Positions 9,431 to 17,974 of a DNA stretch of 64,000 nt are shown piece after piece. This DNA comes from Streptomyces sp. NRRL F-525 (lineage in GTDB: Bacteria > Actinomycetota > Actinomycetes > Streptomycetales > Streptomycetaceae): contig NZ_JNXE01000028.1 in assembly GCF_000716605.1 (NCBI RefSeq), forward strand, positions 73,419 through 137,418, in the 5' to 3' direction. The notes beneath the pieces are model-generated. The model saw nothing but the letters and a program-made list of their open reading frames with translations. It searched no databases and was not told the DNA's origin. The translations under genes were made by a program, and so were the position numbers. Numbering within the stretch: position 1 is the stretch's first letter; the number at the start of each line of letters is the position of its first letter.

Positions 9431-10675
9431 ATGCCGTTGACCCCCGAGGACGTGCGGAACAAGCAGTTCACGACCGTCCGCCTCCGAGAAGGCTATGACG
9501 AGGACGAGGTCGATGCCTTCCTCGACGAGGTCGAAGCCGAACTGACGCGCCTGCTCCGCGAGAACGAGGACCTGCGCGCCAAGCTGGCCGCGGCCACGCG
9601 CGCCGCGGCGCAGAACCAACAGAACATGCGCAAGCCCCCCGAACAGGACCAGCAGCAGGGCGGCATGCAGCAGCAAGGCGGCATGCAGCAAGGCGGCATG
9701 CAGCAGCAGGGGATGCCCCAGCAGGGCATGCCCCCGCAAGGCATGCGCGGTCCGGGTGGCCCGGTGCCCGCCGGCATATCGGGCCCGCCGCAGCAGCAGA
9801 TGGGCGGCCCCATGGGCGGCCCGCCCCAGCTGCCGAGCGGTGCCCCGCAGTTGCCCGCCGGTCCCGGCGGTCAGGGCCAGGGCGGCCCGCAGGGCCAGGG
9901 TCCGATGGGACAGGGCCCCATGGGCGGTCCGATGGGCCAGGGTCCGATGCAGGGCCAGATGCAGCAGATGGGCCAGGGCCCGATGCAGGGTCAGATGGGC
10001 GGCCAGCCCCCCATGCAGCAGCAGATGGGCGGCCCGATGGGCGGTCCCATGGGTGGCGGCATGCCGCAGCAGGGCCCCGGTGGCGACAGCGCCGCCCGTG
10101 TCCTCTCGCTGGCCCAGCAGACCGCCGACCAGGCGATCGCCGAGGCCCGTTCCGAGGCCAACAAGATTGTCGGCGAGGCCCGTTCGCGCGCCGAGGGTCT
10201 CGAGCGTGACGCCCGTGCCAAGGCCGACGCCCTGGAGCGGGACGCGCAGGAGAAGCACCGCGTCGCGATGGGCTCCCTGGAGTCCGCCCGCGCCACGCTG
10301 GAGCGCAAGGTCGAGGACCTGCGCGGCTTCGAGCGCGAGTACCGCACGCGTCTGAAGTCCTACCTGGAGTCCCAGCTGCGTCAGTTGGAGACCCAGGCCG
10401 ACGACTCGCTGGCCCCGCCGCGCACTCCGGCGACCGCGTCGCTTCCGCCGTCCCCGGCGCCTTCCATGGCCCCGGCAGGCGCGAGCGCCCCGTCGTACGG
10501 CGGCAACCAGGGCATGGGCGGCCCGCCGCCCGCCGGTCCGTCCTACGGCGGCCAGCAGCAGATGTCCCCGGCCATGACCCAGCCGATGGCGCCGGTACGG
10601 CCGCAGGGCCCGTCGCCGATGGGCCAGGCTCCCTCGCCGATGCGCGGGTTCCTGATCGACGAGGACGACAACTGA
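9431..10675 (+). CDS. divIVA: Polar growth scaffold DivIVA
   Basis: Coiled-coil protein that marks hyphal tips and directs polar growth and branching in Streptomyces. The N-terminal domain ([20 protein letters not shown], then a short coiled coil to about residue 58) binds curved membrane. A low-complexity Gln/Gly/Met/Pro linker occupies about residues 60-215. A second long coiled coil (about residues 218-325, Ala/Arg/Glu-rich) drives oligomerisation, and a Pro/Gly-rich tail ends with [10 protein letters not shown]. At 414 aa it is longer than Bacillus DivIVA because of the linker. An ATG with a GAAGAG site starts it 52 bases after yggT, and a strong terminator follows. Confidence 0.96.
   Translation: MPLTPEDVRNKQFTTVRLREGYDEDEVDAFLDEVEAELTRLLRENEDLRAKLAAATRAAAQNQQNMRKPPEQDQQQGGMQQQGGMQQGGMQQQGMPQQGMPPQGMRGPGGPVPAGISGPPQQQMGGPMGGPPQLPSGAPQLPAGPGGQGQGGPQGQGPMGQGPMGGPMGQGPMQGQMQQMGQGPMQGQMGGQPPMQQQMGGPMGGPMGGGMPQQGPGGDSAARVLSLAQQTADQAIAEARSEANKIVGEARSRAEGLERDARAKADALERDAQEKHRVAMGSLESARATLERKVEDLRGFEREYRTRLKSYLESQLRQLETQADDSLAPPRTPATASLPPSPAPSMAPAGASAPSYGGNQGMGGPPPAGPSYGGQQQMSPAMTQPMAPVRPQGPSPMGQAPSPMRGFLIDEDDN
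9645..10080 (+). repeat. In-frame degenerate tandem repeats encoding the DivIVA linker
   Basis: Short repeat units related to cagcagggcggcatg and ggcccgatgggc recur through this stretch and keep the reading frame, encoding GGMQQQ, QGM and GPMGQ units. Copies are imperfect, as expected of low-complexity coding DNA that expands and contracts by slippage. Linker length is likely to vary between strains. Confidence 0.8.
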
Positions 10676-10712
10676 CCGGCCTTTAGTACGCCTTCGGCGT
10701 CGGCAGCGTTCA

Positions 10713-10753
10713 GGGCGGGGCCCCGGATTTCGATCCGGGGCCCCGCCCTTTTT
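10713..10753 (+). terminator. Rho-independent terminator after divIVA
   Basis: A perfect 16-bp stem (arms 10713-10728 and 10733-10748) closes on a TTCG tetraloop and is followed by five T residues. This would end the division cluster transcript. Confidence 0.9.
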
Positions 10754-10824
10754 ACGCGGGTTGACCGCGGGATCATGTGAGTTGACCGTTGGGTCACGTG
10801 AGTTGGGCGCCGTTGGGCGCGAGA

Positions 10825-10861
10825 AAAGGGCCCGGCCTCCACGTAGGAGGCCGGGCCCTTT
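10825..10861 (-). terminator. Rho-independent terminator after ileS
   Basis: A perfect 16-bp stem (arms 10825-10840 and 10846-10861) with loop ACGTA lies just past the ileS stop on the minus strand. A run of A on the plus strand (10824-10827) gives the U tract for minus-strand transcripts. Between it and the divIVA terminator is a short imperfect duplication around GTGAGTTG. Confidence 0.85.
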
Positions 10862-10880
10862 CCCGTACCGGCGGTGGTGC

Positions 10881-13800
10881 TTACGCCTTGTGCAGGCGGA
10901 ACACCAGGGACAGGCCTTCGTCGGTGAACGGGGTGCCGTAGGTGTCGTCGGCCTCGCCCTGGGTGAAGTCCGTGGCGAGGACCTCGTCGGCGATCAGGGA
11001 CGCGTGCTCGGACAGGGCCGCGATGACCGCCGGGTCGGTCGACGTCCAGCGCAGGGCGATCCGGTCGGCGACGTCCAGGCCGCTGTTCTTGCGGGACTCC
11101 TGGATCAGCCGGATCGCGTCACGGGCCAGGCCTGCCTGGCGGAGTTCCTCGGTGATCTCCAGGTCGAGGGCGACCGTCGCTCCCGAGTCGGAGGCCACGG
11201 ACCAGCCCTCGCGCGGGGTCTCTGTGATGATCACCTCATCGGGGGCCAGGGTGATGGTCTCGCCGTCCACCTCGACGGACGCCGTGCCCTCGCGCAGTGC
11301 CAGGGACAGCGCGGCCGCGTCCGCGTTCGCGACGGCCTTGGCGACGTCCTGGACGCGCTTGCCGAAGCGCTTGCCCAGCGCGCGGAAGTTGGCCTTCGCG
11401 GTGGTGTCGACCAGGGAGCCGCCGACCTCGCTGAGGGAGGCGAGTCCCTCGACGTTCAGCTCCTCGGTGATCTGGGCGTGCAGTTCGCGGTCCAGGGCGG
11501 CGAAGCCCGTGGCCGCGATCAGCGCGCGGGACAGCGGCTGGCGGGTCTTGACGCCCGACTCCGCGCGCGTGGCCCGGCCCAGCTCCACCAGGCGCCGTAC
11601 GAGGACCATCTGCTGGGAGAGCTCGGGGTCGATGACGGAGAGGTCCGCCTCCGGCCAGGTGGACAGGTGGACGGACTCCGGGGCGCCCGGGGTCACCGGG
11701 ACGATGAGGTCCTGCCAGACCCGCTCGGTGATGAACGGGGTGAGCGGGGCCATCAGTTGGGTCACCGTCTGGACGACCTCGTGCAGGGTGCGCAGCGCGG
11801 CCTTGTCGCCCTGCCAGAAGCGGCGGCGGGAGCGGCGGACGTACCAGTTCGAGAGGTCGTCGACGAACGCCGAGAGGAGTTTGCCGGCGCGCTGGGTGTC
11901 GTAGGACTCCAGGGCCTGTGTCACCTGGTCGGTGAGGGCGTGGAGTTCGGACAGGAGCCAGCGGTCCAGGACCGGGCGGTCGGCCGGGGCCGGGTCCGCC
12001 GCGCTGGGTGCCCAGTCGGACGTGCGCGCGTACAGGGCCTGGAAGGCGACCGTGTTCCAGTAGGTGAGGAGGGTCTTGCGGACGACCTCCTGGATGGTGC
12101 CGTGGCCCACGCGGCGTGCCGCCCACGGGGAGCCGCCCGCGGCCATGAACCACCGCACCGCGTCCGCGCCGTGACGGTCCATCAGCGGGATGGGGTCCAG
12201 GGTGTTGCCGAGGTGCTTGGACATCTTGCGGCCGTCCTCGGCGAGGATGTGGCCGAGGCAGACGACGTTCTCGTACGACGACTTGTCGAAGACCAGGGTG
12301 CCGATCGCCATCAGCGTGTAGAACCAGCCGCGGGTCTGGTCGATGGCCTCGCTGATGAACTGGGCGGGGTAGTGGGACTCGAAGAGTTCCTTGTTCTTGT
12401 GCGGGTAGCCCCACTGCGCGAACGGCATCGAACCCGAGTCGTACCAGGCGTCGATGACCTCGGGCACGCGCGTGGCGCTCTCGCCGCACTGGGGGCAGGC
12501 GAAGGTGACCGCGTCGATGAACGGGCGGTGCGGGTCCAGGGCCGACTGGTCGCTGCCGGTCAGCTCGGTCAGCTCCGCGCGGGAGCCCACCACGGTGAGG
12601 TGGTCCTCCGTGCAGCGCCAGATCGGGAGCGGGGTGCCCCAGTAGCGGCTGCGGGACAGCGCCCAGTCGATGTTGTTGTTCAGCCAGTCGCCGTACCGGC
12701 CGTGCTTGACCGTGTCCGGGAACCAGTTGGTGTTCTCGTTCTCCTGGAGGAGACGGTCCTTGACGGCGGTGGTGCGGATGTACCAGGAGGGCTGCGCGTA
12801 GTAGAGCAGCGCGGTGTGGCAGCGCCAGCAGTGCGGGTAACTGTGCTCGTACGGCACGTGCTTGAAGAGCAGACCGCGGTCCTTGAGGTCCTCGGTGAGC
12901 TTTTCGTCGGCCTTCTTGAAGAAGACACCGCCCACGAGCGGGACGTCCTCGGCGAACGTGCCGTTCGGACGGACCGGGTTCACGACTGGCAGGCCGTACG
13001 CGCGGCAGACCTTGAGGTCCTCCTCGCCGAAGGCGGGGGACTGGTGGACCAGACCCGTACCGTCCTCGACCGTCACGTACTCCGCGTTCACCACGTAGTG
13101 GGCGGGTTCCGGGAACTCCACGAGCTCGAACGGACGTTGATAGGTCCAGCGCTCCATCTCGGCGCCGGTGAAGGACTCACCGGTGGTCTCCCAGCCCTCA
13201 CCGAGGGCCTTGCCGAGGAGCGGCTCGGCGACGACGAGCCGCTCCTCGCCGTTCGTCGCTACGACGTAGGTGACCTCGGGGTGGGCGGCGACGGCCGTGT
13301 TGGACACCAGCGTCCAGGGGGTCGTCGTCCAGACCAGGAGTGCGGCACGGCCGGCCAGCGGACCGGAGGTGAGCGGGAAACGGACGTACACGGAGGGGTC
13401 GACGACCGTCTCGTAGCCCTGCGCCAGCTCGTGGTCCGAGAGGCCTGTCTGGTCGCGCGGGCACCAGGGGGCGACGCGGTAGTCCTGGACCAGCAGGCCC
13501 TTGTCGAAGATCTCCTTGAGGGACCACCAGACCGACTCGATGTACTCGGGGTCCATCGTGCGGTACGGGTTCTCGAGGTCCGTCCAGTACCCCATGCGGG
13601 TCGTGAGCGCCTCGAAGGCGTCGGTGTGCCGGGTCACGGACTCGCGGCACTTGGCGTTGAACTCGGCGATGCCGTACGCCTCGATGTCCTGCTTGTCGGT
13701 GAAGCCCAGCTCCTTCTCGACCGCCAGCTCCACCGGGAGGCCGTGGCAGTCCCAGCCGGCCTTGCGGGCCACGTGGTAGCCGCGCATGGTGCGGAAGCGG

Positions 13801-14018
13801 GGGAAGACGTCCTTGAAGACGCGCGCCTCGATGTGGTGGGCACCCGGCATGCCATTGGCCGTGGGCGGGCCCTCGTAGAACACCCACTCGGGGCGCCCCT
13901 CGGACTGGTCCAGGGTCTTGGCGAAGATCTTCTGCTCGCGCCAGAAGTCGAGCACGGCGTGCTCGAGCGCGGGCAGGTCGACCTGGGCGGGCACCTGGCG
14001 GTACGTCGGCGTTGTCAT
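10881..14018 (-). CDS. ileS: Isoleucyl-tRNA synthetase (eukaryote-like IleRS2 type)
   Basis: Class I synthetase charging tRNA-Ile, with a CP1 editing domain. At 1045 aa with KMSKHLGN at residues 598-605 it fits the long, eukaryote-like IleRS2 class, which tolerates mupirocin. The N-terminal segment is PPTANGMPGAHHIEAR: the four signature residues at 59-62 are G-A-H-H rather than the H-x-G-H expected after PxANG. WDCHGLPVE and the C-terminal anticodon-binding helical domain (ITERVWQDL, NWYVRRSRRRFW) are present. It starts at ATG 14018 behind a GGAGG site that can be sequestered by the leader. The gene is flanked by an upstream T-box and a downstream terminator. Confidence 0.97.
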   Translation of the reverse strand: MTTPTYRQVPAQVDLPALEHAVLDFWREQKIFAKTLDQSEGRPEWVFYEGPPTANGMPGAHHIEARVFKDVFPRFRTMRGYHVARKAGWDCHGLPVELAVEKELGFTDKQDIEAYGIAEFNAKCRESVTRHTDAFEALTTRMGYWTDLENPYRTMDPEYIESVWWSLKEIFDKGLLVQDYRVAPWCPRDQTGLSDHELAQGYETVVDPSVYVRFPLTSGPLAGRAALLVWTTTPWTLVSNTAVAAHPEVTYVVATNGEERLVVAEPLLGKALGEGWETTGESFTGAEMERWTYQRPFELVEFPEPAHYVVNAEYVTVEDGTGLVHQSPAFGEEDLKVCRAYGLPVVNPVRPNGTFAEDVPLVGGVFFKKADEKLTEDLKDRGLLFKHVPYEHSYPHCWRCHTALLYYAQPSWYIRTTAVKDRLLQENENTNWFPDTVKHGRYGDWLNNNIDWALSRSRYWGTPLPIWRCTEDHLTVVGSRAELTELTGSDQSALDPHRPFIDAVTFACPQCGESATRVPEVIDAWYDSGSMPFAQWGYPHKNKELFESHYPAQFISEAIDQTRGWFYTLMAIGTLVFDKSSYENVVCLGHILAEDGRKMSKHLGNTLDPIPLMDRHGADAVRWFMAAGGSPWAARRVGHGTIQEVVRKTLLTYWNTVAFQALYARTSDWAPSAADPAPADRPVLDRWLLSELHALTDQVTQALESYDTQRAGKLLSAFVDDLSNWYVRRSRRRFWQGDKAALRTLHEVVQTVTQLMAPLTPFITERVWQDLIVPVTPGAPESVHLSTWPEADLSVIDPELSQQMVLVRRLVELGRATRAESGVKTRQPLSRALIAATGFAALDRELHAQITEELNVEGLASLSEVGGSLVDTTAKANFRALGKRFGKRVQDVAKAVANADAAALSLALREGTASVEVDGETITLAPDEVIITETPREGWSVASDSGATVALDLEITEELRQAGLARDAIRLIQESRKNSGLDVADRIALRWTSTDPAVIAALSEHASLIADEVLATDFTQGEADDTYGTPFTDEGLSLVFRLHKA

Positions 14019-14039
14019 CAGCGAGCTTCCTCCGGCGGA

Positions 14040-14330
14040 CTTTCTGCCTTCCGTCCGGAGGGACGAGAGCTACGACATTCCGTACGCCGTGTGCGGCGCG
14101 CTCCCGCGGTACCACCCTCCTTGGCTCCCCGGTGCGTCCAGCGCACCAGTGAGCCCCCTCATTGGGGTCGCGATACCGGGTCTACCGGCCGCGGCTGGTG
14201 GGCTGCGGCTTTCTTCCGGCGGCTCCGGGGTGATCTTCACGTCGCGCCGGCCCCCGGGCTTCCACCGTCCCCGGGTCGCTCTGGGCTGCGTACGCCGCTA
14301 CTCGTCCCCATCCACGCTTCTCGCTCCGCC
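14040..14330 (-). promoter_or_regulatory. Isoleucine T-box leader of ileS
   Basis: Read on the minus strand, the leader carries GATGGGGACGAGTAG, then a GGTGGAAGCCCGGG segment, then GAAGATCACCCCGGAG; the specifier is ATC (14234-14232), an isoleucine codon. The T-box AGGGTGGTACCGCGG is at 14118-14104 and pairs with the tRNA acceptor end. Downstream, CCTCCGG can pair with CCGGAGG that contains the ileS ribosome-binding site, and no U-tailed terminator follows. This points to control of translation initiation, the mode described for actinobacterial ileS T-boxes. Outer boundaries are approximate. Confidence 0.9.
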
Positions 14331-14622
14331 CAGTGTACGGGGCCGCACGGACAGCGGCCGACCGGTTTTGCGGGGGCCTCGGCGGGAGGCTTGCCGACCC
14401 GTCGCGTGACCCGAATGGCGCTGAACACGCGTTCGATGTTCGGGGTGTCGGACTCGGCGGATTACCGGGCGGGGAGCTGGGCACAACGCTTGAAGGCTTG
14501 CCGCGCGAGGCCAGGGGGGTGGACGAATCGGGCGGCGTGCCCCGTTGCCGCGGGACTCAAGTCGATTTATCGTCCCAGCACGATTCGCGTGCGTGATCAC
14601 AAAATGTGAAGGGGCCGCGGCC
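14331..14622. promoter_or_regulatory. Divergent promoter region between ileS and the DksA-like gene
   Basis: This 292-bp stretch holds no convincing gene. On the plus strand TTGCCG (14545-14550) and TATCGT (14568-14573) are spaced 17 bases apart and would start a transcript about 40 bases before the DksA-like ATG. The ileS promoter must also lie here on the minus strand, upstream of about 14330, but I cannot pick it with confidence. Confidence 0.5.
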
Positions 14623-15729
14623 ATGGTGGCGAAGAAGACCGCAACGAAGAAGACCGCGGCGAAGAAGGCGGTCGCTACGAAGGCGGCTTCTTCGAAGAAG
14701 GCGACCGGGGAAGGGGCCGAGAGACCGGGGGCCGCGAAGGGGGCGGCGGCGAAGGAAGCGGCGGCCGGGAAGAGCACCGCGAAATCCACGGCGACGAAGA
14801 AGGCGACGGCTACGAAGACGACCGTTACGAAGAGGGCGGCTACGGGGACGGGGACGGAAGCGGGGGCTACGAAGGCGGCGGTCACGAAGGTGGCGGCCGC
14901 TCCGAAGGCTACGGAGACGAAGAAAACGGCCGTGAAGAAGACGGTCGCGAAGAAGGCGGCTGAGAAGACGGCTGCCGTGAAGACGGCGGCCGGGAAGAAA
15001 ACCGTCGCCCCGGAGAGCACGTCGACGAAAAGCAGCCCTACGGAGAGCACCACCAGCGCGAAGAGCAGTTCTACGGAGAGCACCACGGGCACGAAGAGCG
15101 TCACCGGCACGGATAGCGCCACAAGCACCAAGCGAACAACGGCAACCAAGAGCACGGCCGGCACAAAGAAGAGCACGACCGGCACGAAGAAGAGCGCGGC
15201 CAAGAAGGCAAAGGCGGGCGCGGCGCAGGCCGCGGAGCAGACGGGAGCCACGACGGTGGTTGCGAAGAAGACTCCTGGCACGGCCACGGCGGCGAAGACG
15301 GCCGTTCCGAAGGCGCGGGTCGCGGCGGTGCCCGGCGAGCTCGCGGTGCGCCCCGGCGAGGACCCCTGGACGCCCGAGGAGGTCGAGGAGGCCCGTACCG
15401 AGCTGCAGTCCGAGGCCGCGCGGCTGAGCGAGGAGATCACGTCCACCGAGCAGGCCCTCGCGGGTCTGATGCGGGACTCCGGGGACGGCGCGGGCGACGA
15501 CGACGCCGACACCGGCACCAAGAACATCACGCGGGAGAGCGAGATGGCGCTGGCCGCCAACGCGCGCGAGATGCTGATCCAGACCGAGCGCGCCCTGGGG
15601 AAGCTGGACGCCGGCACCTACGGCCTGTGCGAGAACTGCGGCAACCCGATCGGCAAGGCCCGCATGCAGGCCTTCCCCCGGGCCACCCTCTGCGTCGAGT
15701 GCAAGCAGAAGCAGGAGCGGCGGTACTGA
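14623..15729 (+). CDS. Histone H1-like Lys/Ala-rich protein with C-terminal DksA/TraR zinc finger
   Basis: Two unlike parts are joined. Residues 1 to about 235 are Lys/Ala/Thr-rich with KKTAAKKA-type repeats, like eukaryotic histone H1 tails and mycobacterial HupB tails, and should bind DNA non-specifically. The C-terminal ~130 residues are a DksA/TraR domain: the coiled-coil helices (EEVEEARTELQSEAARLSEE onward) and a zinc finger CENC-X17-CVEC. DksA proteins bind the RNA polymerase secondary channel. ATG 14623 follows GAAGGGG; GTG 14626 is a possible alternative. The frame upstream to 14545 lacks a binding site. The gene lies between ileS and lspA and is oriented with lspA. Function of the combination is not known to me. 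Confidence 0.88.
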   Translation: MVAKKTATKKTAAKKAVATKAASSKKATGEGAERPGAAKGAAAKEAAAGKSTAKSTATKKATATKTTVTKRAATGTGTEAGATKAAVTKVAAAPKATETKKTAVKKTVAKKAAEKTAAVKTAAGKKTVAPESTSTKSSPTESTTSAKSSSTESTTGTKSVTGTDSATSTKRTTATKSTAGTKKSTTGTKKSAAKKAKAGAAQAAEQTGATTVVAKKTPGTATAAKTAVPKARVAAVPGELAVRPGEDPWTPEEVEEARTELQSEAARLSEEITSTEQALAGLMRDSGDGAGDDDADTGTKNITRESEMALAANAREMLIQTERALGKLDAGTYGLCENCGNPIGKARMQAFPRATLCVECKQKQERRY

Positions 15730-15803
15730 ACGCCGGTACTGAAGCCCCCGACAGGTGTGCCGTACCCTCATCCTGAGTTAGGCACCTAGGTCGAGGGACT
15801 CAC

Positions 15804-16382
15804 GTGGCAGAGGCGGAGCGCATCATCGGTACGCCGGATACCCCAGAGGCGGCGGGGGCAGAGCCGGAGCAGGGTGGCACCGCGTCGCCCCCCAGGGGGA
15901 AGCGCCGGATCGCCGTGCTGTTCGCGGTGGCCGCCTTCGCGTACACCCTCGACCTGGTCAGCAAGCTGCTCGTGGTCGCCAAGCTGGAGCACCACGCGCC
16001 GGTCGAGGTCTTCGGCGACTGGCTGGAGTTCCACGCGATCCGCAACCCGGGCGCCGCCTTCGGGTTCGGCGCGGCCTTCACGGTCATCTTCACGATGATC
16101 GCGGCCGCCGTGATCGTGGTGATCGCCCGGCTGGCCCGCAAGCTCTACAGCCTGCCGTGGGCCATCGCGCTCGGCCTGCTGCTGGGCGGTGCGCTCGGCA
16201 ACCTCACCGACCGGATCTTCCGTTCGCCCGGCATCTTCCAGGGCGAGGTCGTCGACTTCATCGCGCCCAAGGGCTTCGCCGTGTTCAACCTCGCCGACTC
16301 GGCGATCGTGTGCGGCGGCATCCTGATCGTGCTGCTCTCCTTCCGCGGCCTGGACCCGGACGGCACCGTCCACAAGGACTGA
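15804..16382 (+). CDS. lspA: Lipoprotein signal peptidase (SPase II)
   Basis: Membrane aspartyl protease that removes the signal peptide of diacylglyceryl-modified prolipoproteins, acting after Lgt (encoded at 56.3 kb). A cytosolic N-terminus of ~35 residues precedes four membrane helices. The catalytic aspartates lie in the conserved regions around [19 protein letters not shown] and [11 protein letters not shown]. The GTG start at 15804 has GAGGG a few bases upstream. Length of 192 aa includes an N-terminal extension common in actinobacteria. Confidence 0.95.
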   Translation: MAEAERIIGTPDTPEAAGAEPEQGGTASPPRGKRRIAVLFAVAAFAYTLDLVSKLLVVAKLEHHAPVEVFGDWLEFHAIRNPGAAFGFGAAFTVIFTMIAAAVIVVIARLARKLYSLPWAIALGLLLGGALGNLTDRIFRSPGIFQGEVVDFIAPKGFAVFNLADSAIVCGGILIVLLSFRGLDPDGTVHKD

Positions 16383-16458
16383 CCGCGCGGGCCGCTGTCC
16401 GGGCCGCCGTGCGGGCTTCGGTAAGGCGGTGTCGGACCCGTCCGGCATACTCGACCGG

Positions 16459-17403
16459 GTGAGTACAGTTCCCGAGATCCGAAACCTGCCCGTGCCCGAC
16501 GGCCTGGAGGGCGAGCGTGTCGACGCCGCCATCTCCCGCATGTTCGGCTTCTCCCGTACGAAGGCCGCCGAACTGGCCGCGGCGGGGAAGGTCACGGTCG
16601 ACGGCTCGGTGGTCGGGAAGTCCGAGCGCGTGCACGGCGGGGCCTGGCTCGAGGTCGAGATGCCCCAGGCGCCCGCGCCCGTGCAGATCGTCGCCGAGCC
16701 CGTCGAGGGCATGGAGATCGTCTACGACGACGATGACGTGATCGTGATCGTGAAGCCGGTCGGCGTCGCCGCCCACCCCAGCCCCGGCTGGACCGGGACG
16801 ACGGTCATCGGCGGGCTCGCCGCCGCCGGGTACCGCATCTCGACGTCCGGTGCCGCCGAGCGCCAGGGCATCGTGCACCGCCTCGACGTCGGCACCTCCG
16901 GCCTGATGGTCGTCGCCAAGTCGGAGCGGGCGTACACCTCCCTGAAGCGCCAGTTCAAGGAGCGCACGGTCGACAAGCGGTACCACACGCTGGTCCAGGG
17001 CCACCCCGACCCGACGAGCGGCACCATCGACGCCCCCATCGGCCGCCACCCGAACCACGACTACAAGTGGGCGGTCACCGCCGAGGGCAAGCCGTCCGTC
17101 ACGCACTACGACCTCATCGAGGCGTTCCGCGCGGCCTCCCTGCTCGACGTGAAGCTGGAGACCGGCCGCACCCACCAGATCCGCGTGCACATGGCGGCCC
17201 ACCGCCACCCGTGCGTGGGCGACCTGACGTACGGCGCCGACCCGACGCTCGCCAAGCGGCTGCGCCTGACCCGCCAGTGGCTGCACGCCGTCCGGCTCGG
17301 GTTCGAGCACCCCGCCGACGGCCAGTGGGTCGAGTTCGAGAGCGGCTACCCGGACGACCTCCAGCAGGCCCTGGACCTGGTGCGCGAGGAGACGTACGCA
17401 TGA
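16459..17403 (+). CDS. rluD: RluD-family 23S rRNA pseudouridine synthase
   Basis: RluA-type pseudouridine synthase; RluD modifies the helix 69 uridines of 23S rRNA. The N-terminal S4 RNA-binding domain ([23 protein letters not shown]) is followed by the catalytic [16 protein letters not shown] with the active-site Asp, then [15 protein letters not shown] 16459 gives a 314-aa protein starting [14 protein letters not shown]; an upstream in-frame ATG at 16429 has no better binding site. It overlaps the following acetyltransferase gene by four bases. Confidence 0.93.
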   Translation: MSTVPEIRNLPVPDGLEGERVDAAISRMFGFSRTKAAELAAAGKVTVDGSVVGKSERVHGGAWLEVEMPQAPAPVQIVAEPVEGMEIVYDDDDVIVIVKPVGVAAHPSPGWTGTTVIGGLAAAGYRISTSGAAERQGIVHRLDVGTSGLMVVAKSERAYTSLKRQFKERTVDKRYHTLVQGHPDPTSGTIDAPIGRHPNHDYKWAVTAEGKPSVTHYDLIEAFRAASLLDVKLETGRTHQIRVHMAAHRHPCVGDLTYGADPTLAKRLRLTRQWLHAVRLGFEHPADGQWVEFESGYPDDLQQALDLVREETYA

Positions 17404-17870
17404 GTCCGACGCCCTACGTGGTGCGCGTCGCCGAGGACCCGGCCGACCGTGAGGCCTGCTTCGCGGTGCGCAAGGAGGTCTTCGTCGTCGAGCAGGGCGT
17501 GGCCCAGGAGATCGAGTACGACGACTACGACGCCGTAGCGACGCATGTGCTGGCCGTGCGTGAGGACGGGGTGCCGCTCGGGACCGGGCGGCTGTTGTAC
17601 GGCGAGGCGGCCTCGGCGAAGACCGGTGGGGATCCGGCCGTGGGGTCACTGGGGCGGCTGGCCGTCACCAAGGAGGCTCGGGGGCTGGGGGTCGGGGTCG
17701 CGCTGGTGCGGGCCATCGAGGACGCGGCACGCGCGCGTGGGCTGGCCGCCGTGGATCTGCACGCGCAGACGCATGCGCTGGGGTTCTACGAACGGCTCGG
17801 GTACGAGGCGTACGGGCCGGAGTTTCCGGACGCGGGGATTCCACACCGGGCGATGCGGCGCGCTCTGTAA
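17400..17870 (+). CDS. GNAT-family N-acetyltransferase
   Basis: A 156-aa GCN5-related acetyltransferase of the ElaA-like/COG2153 type. Opening sequence [19 protein letters not shown] is typical of that subgroup, [20 protein letters not shown] is the acetyl-CoA pyrophosphate loop, and [15 protein letters not shown] is the C-terminal motif. Its ATG overlaps the rluD stop (ATGA), so the two are co-translated. The substrate cannot be told from the sequence. Codon use becomes strongly G-ended towards its 3' end. Confidence 0.88.
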   Translation: MSPTPYVVRVAEDPADREACFAVRKEVFVVEQGVAQEIEYDDYDAVATHVLAVREDGVPLGTGRLLYGEAASAKTGGDPAVGSLGRLAVTKEARGLGVGVALVRAIEDAARARGLAAVDLHAQTHALGFYERLGYEAYGPEFPDAGIPHRAMRRAL

Positions 17871-17974
17871 CGGGCTCCACAACCTGAGGGCGTCGAAAGA
17901 GCTGGTCGGGCGGGCGGCGTGGCAGGCTGGGGCGTCCGCTGTGTGAACGTCGAGATCCCGCCGGAGCCCTGACC

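Noticed and set aside
9645..10080. CRISPR or intergenic tandem repeat
   Set aside because: The repeats are short, imperfect, keep the frame and encode the DivIVA linker.
10761..14609. 1282-codon plus-strand open frame over ileS
   Set aside because: It is the antisense shadow of a verified ileS; high GC keeps the opposite frames open. The translation has no family motif and it crosses two terminators and the T-box.
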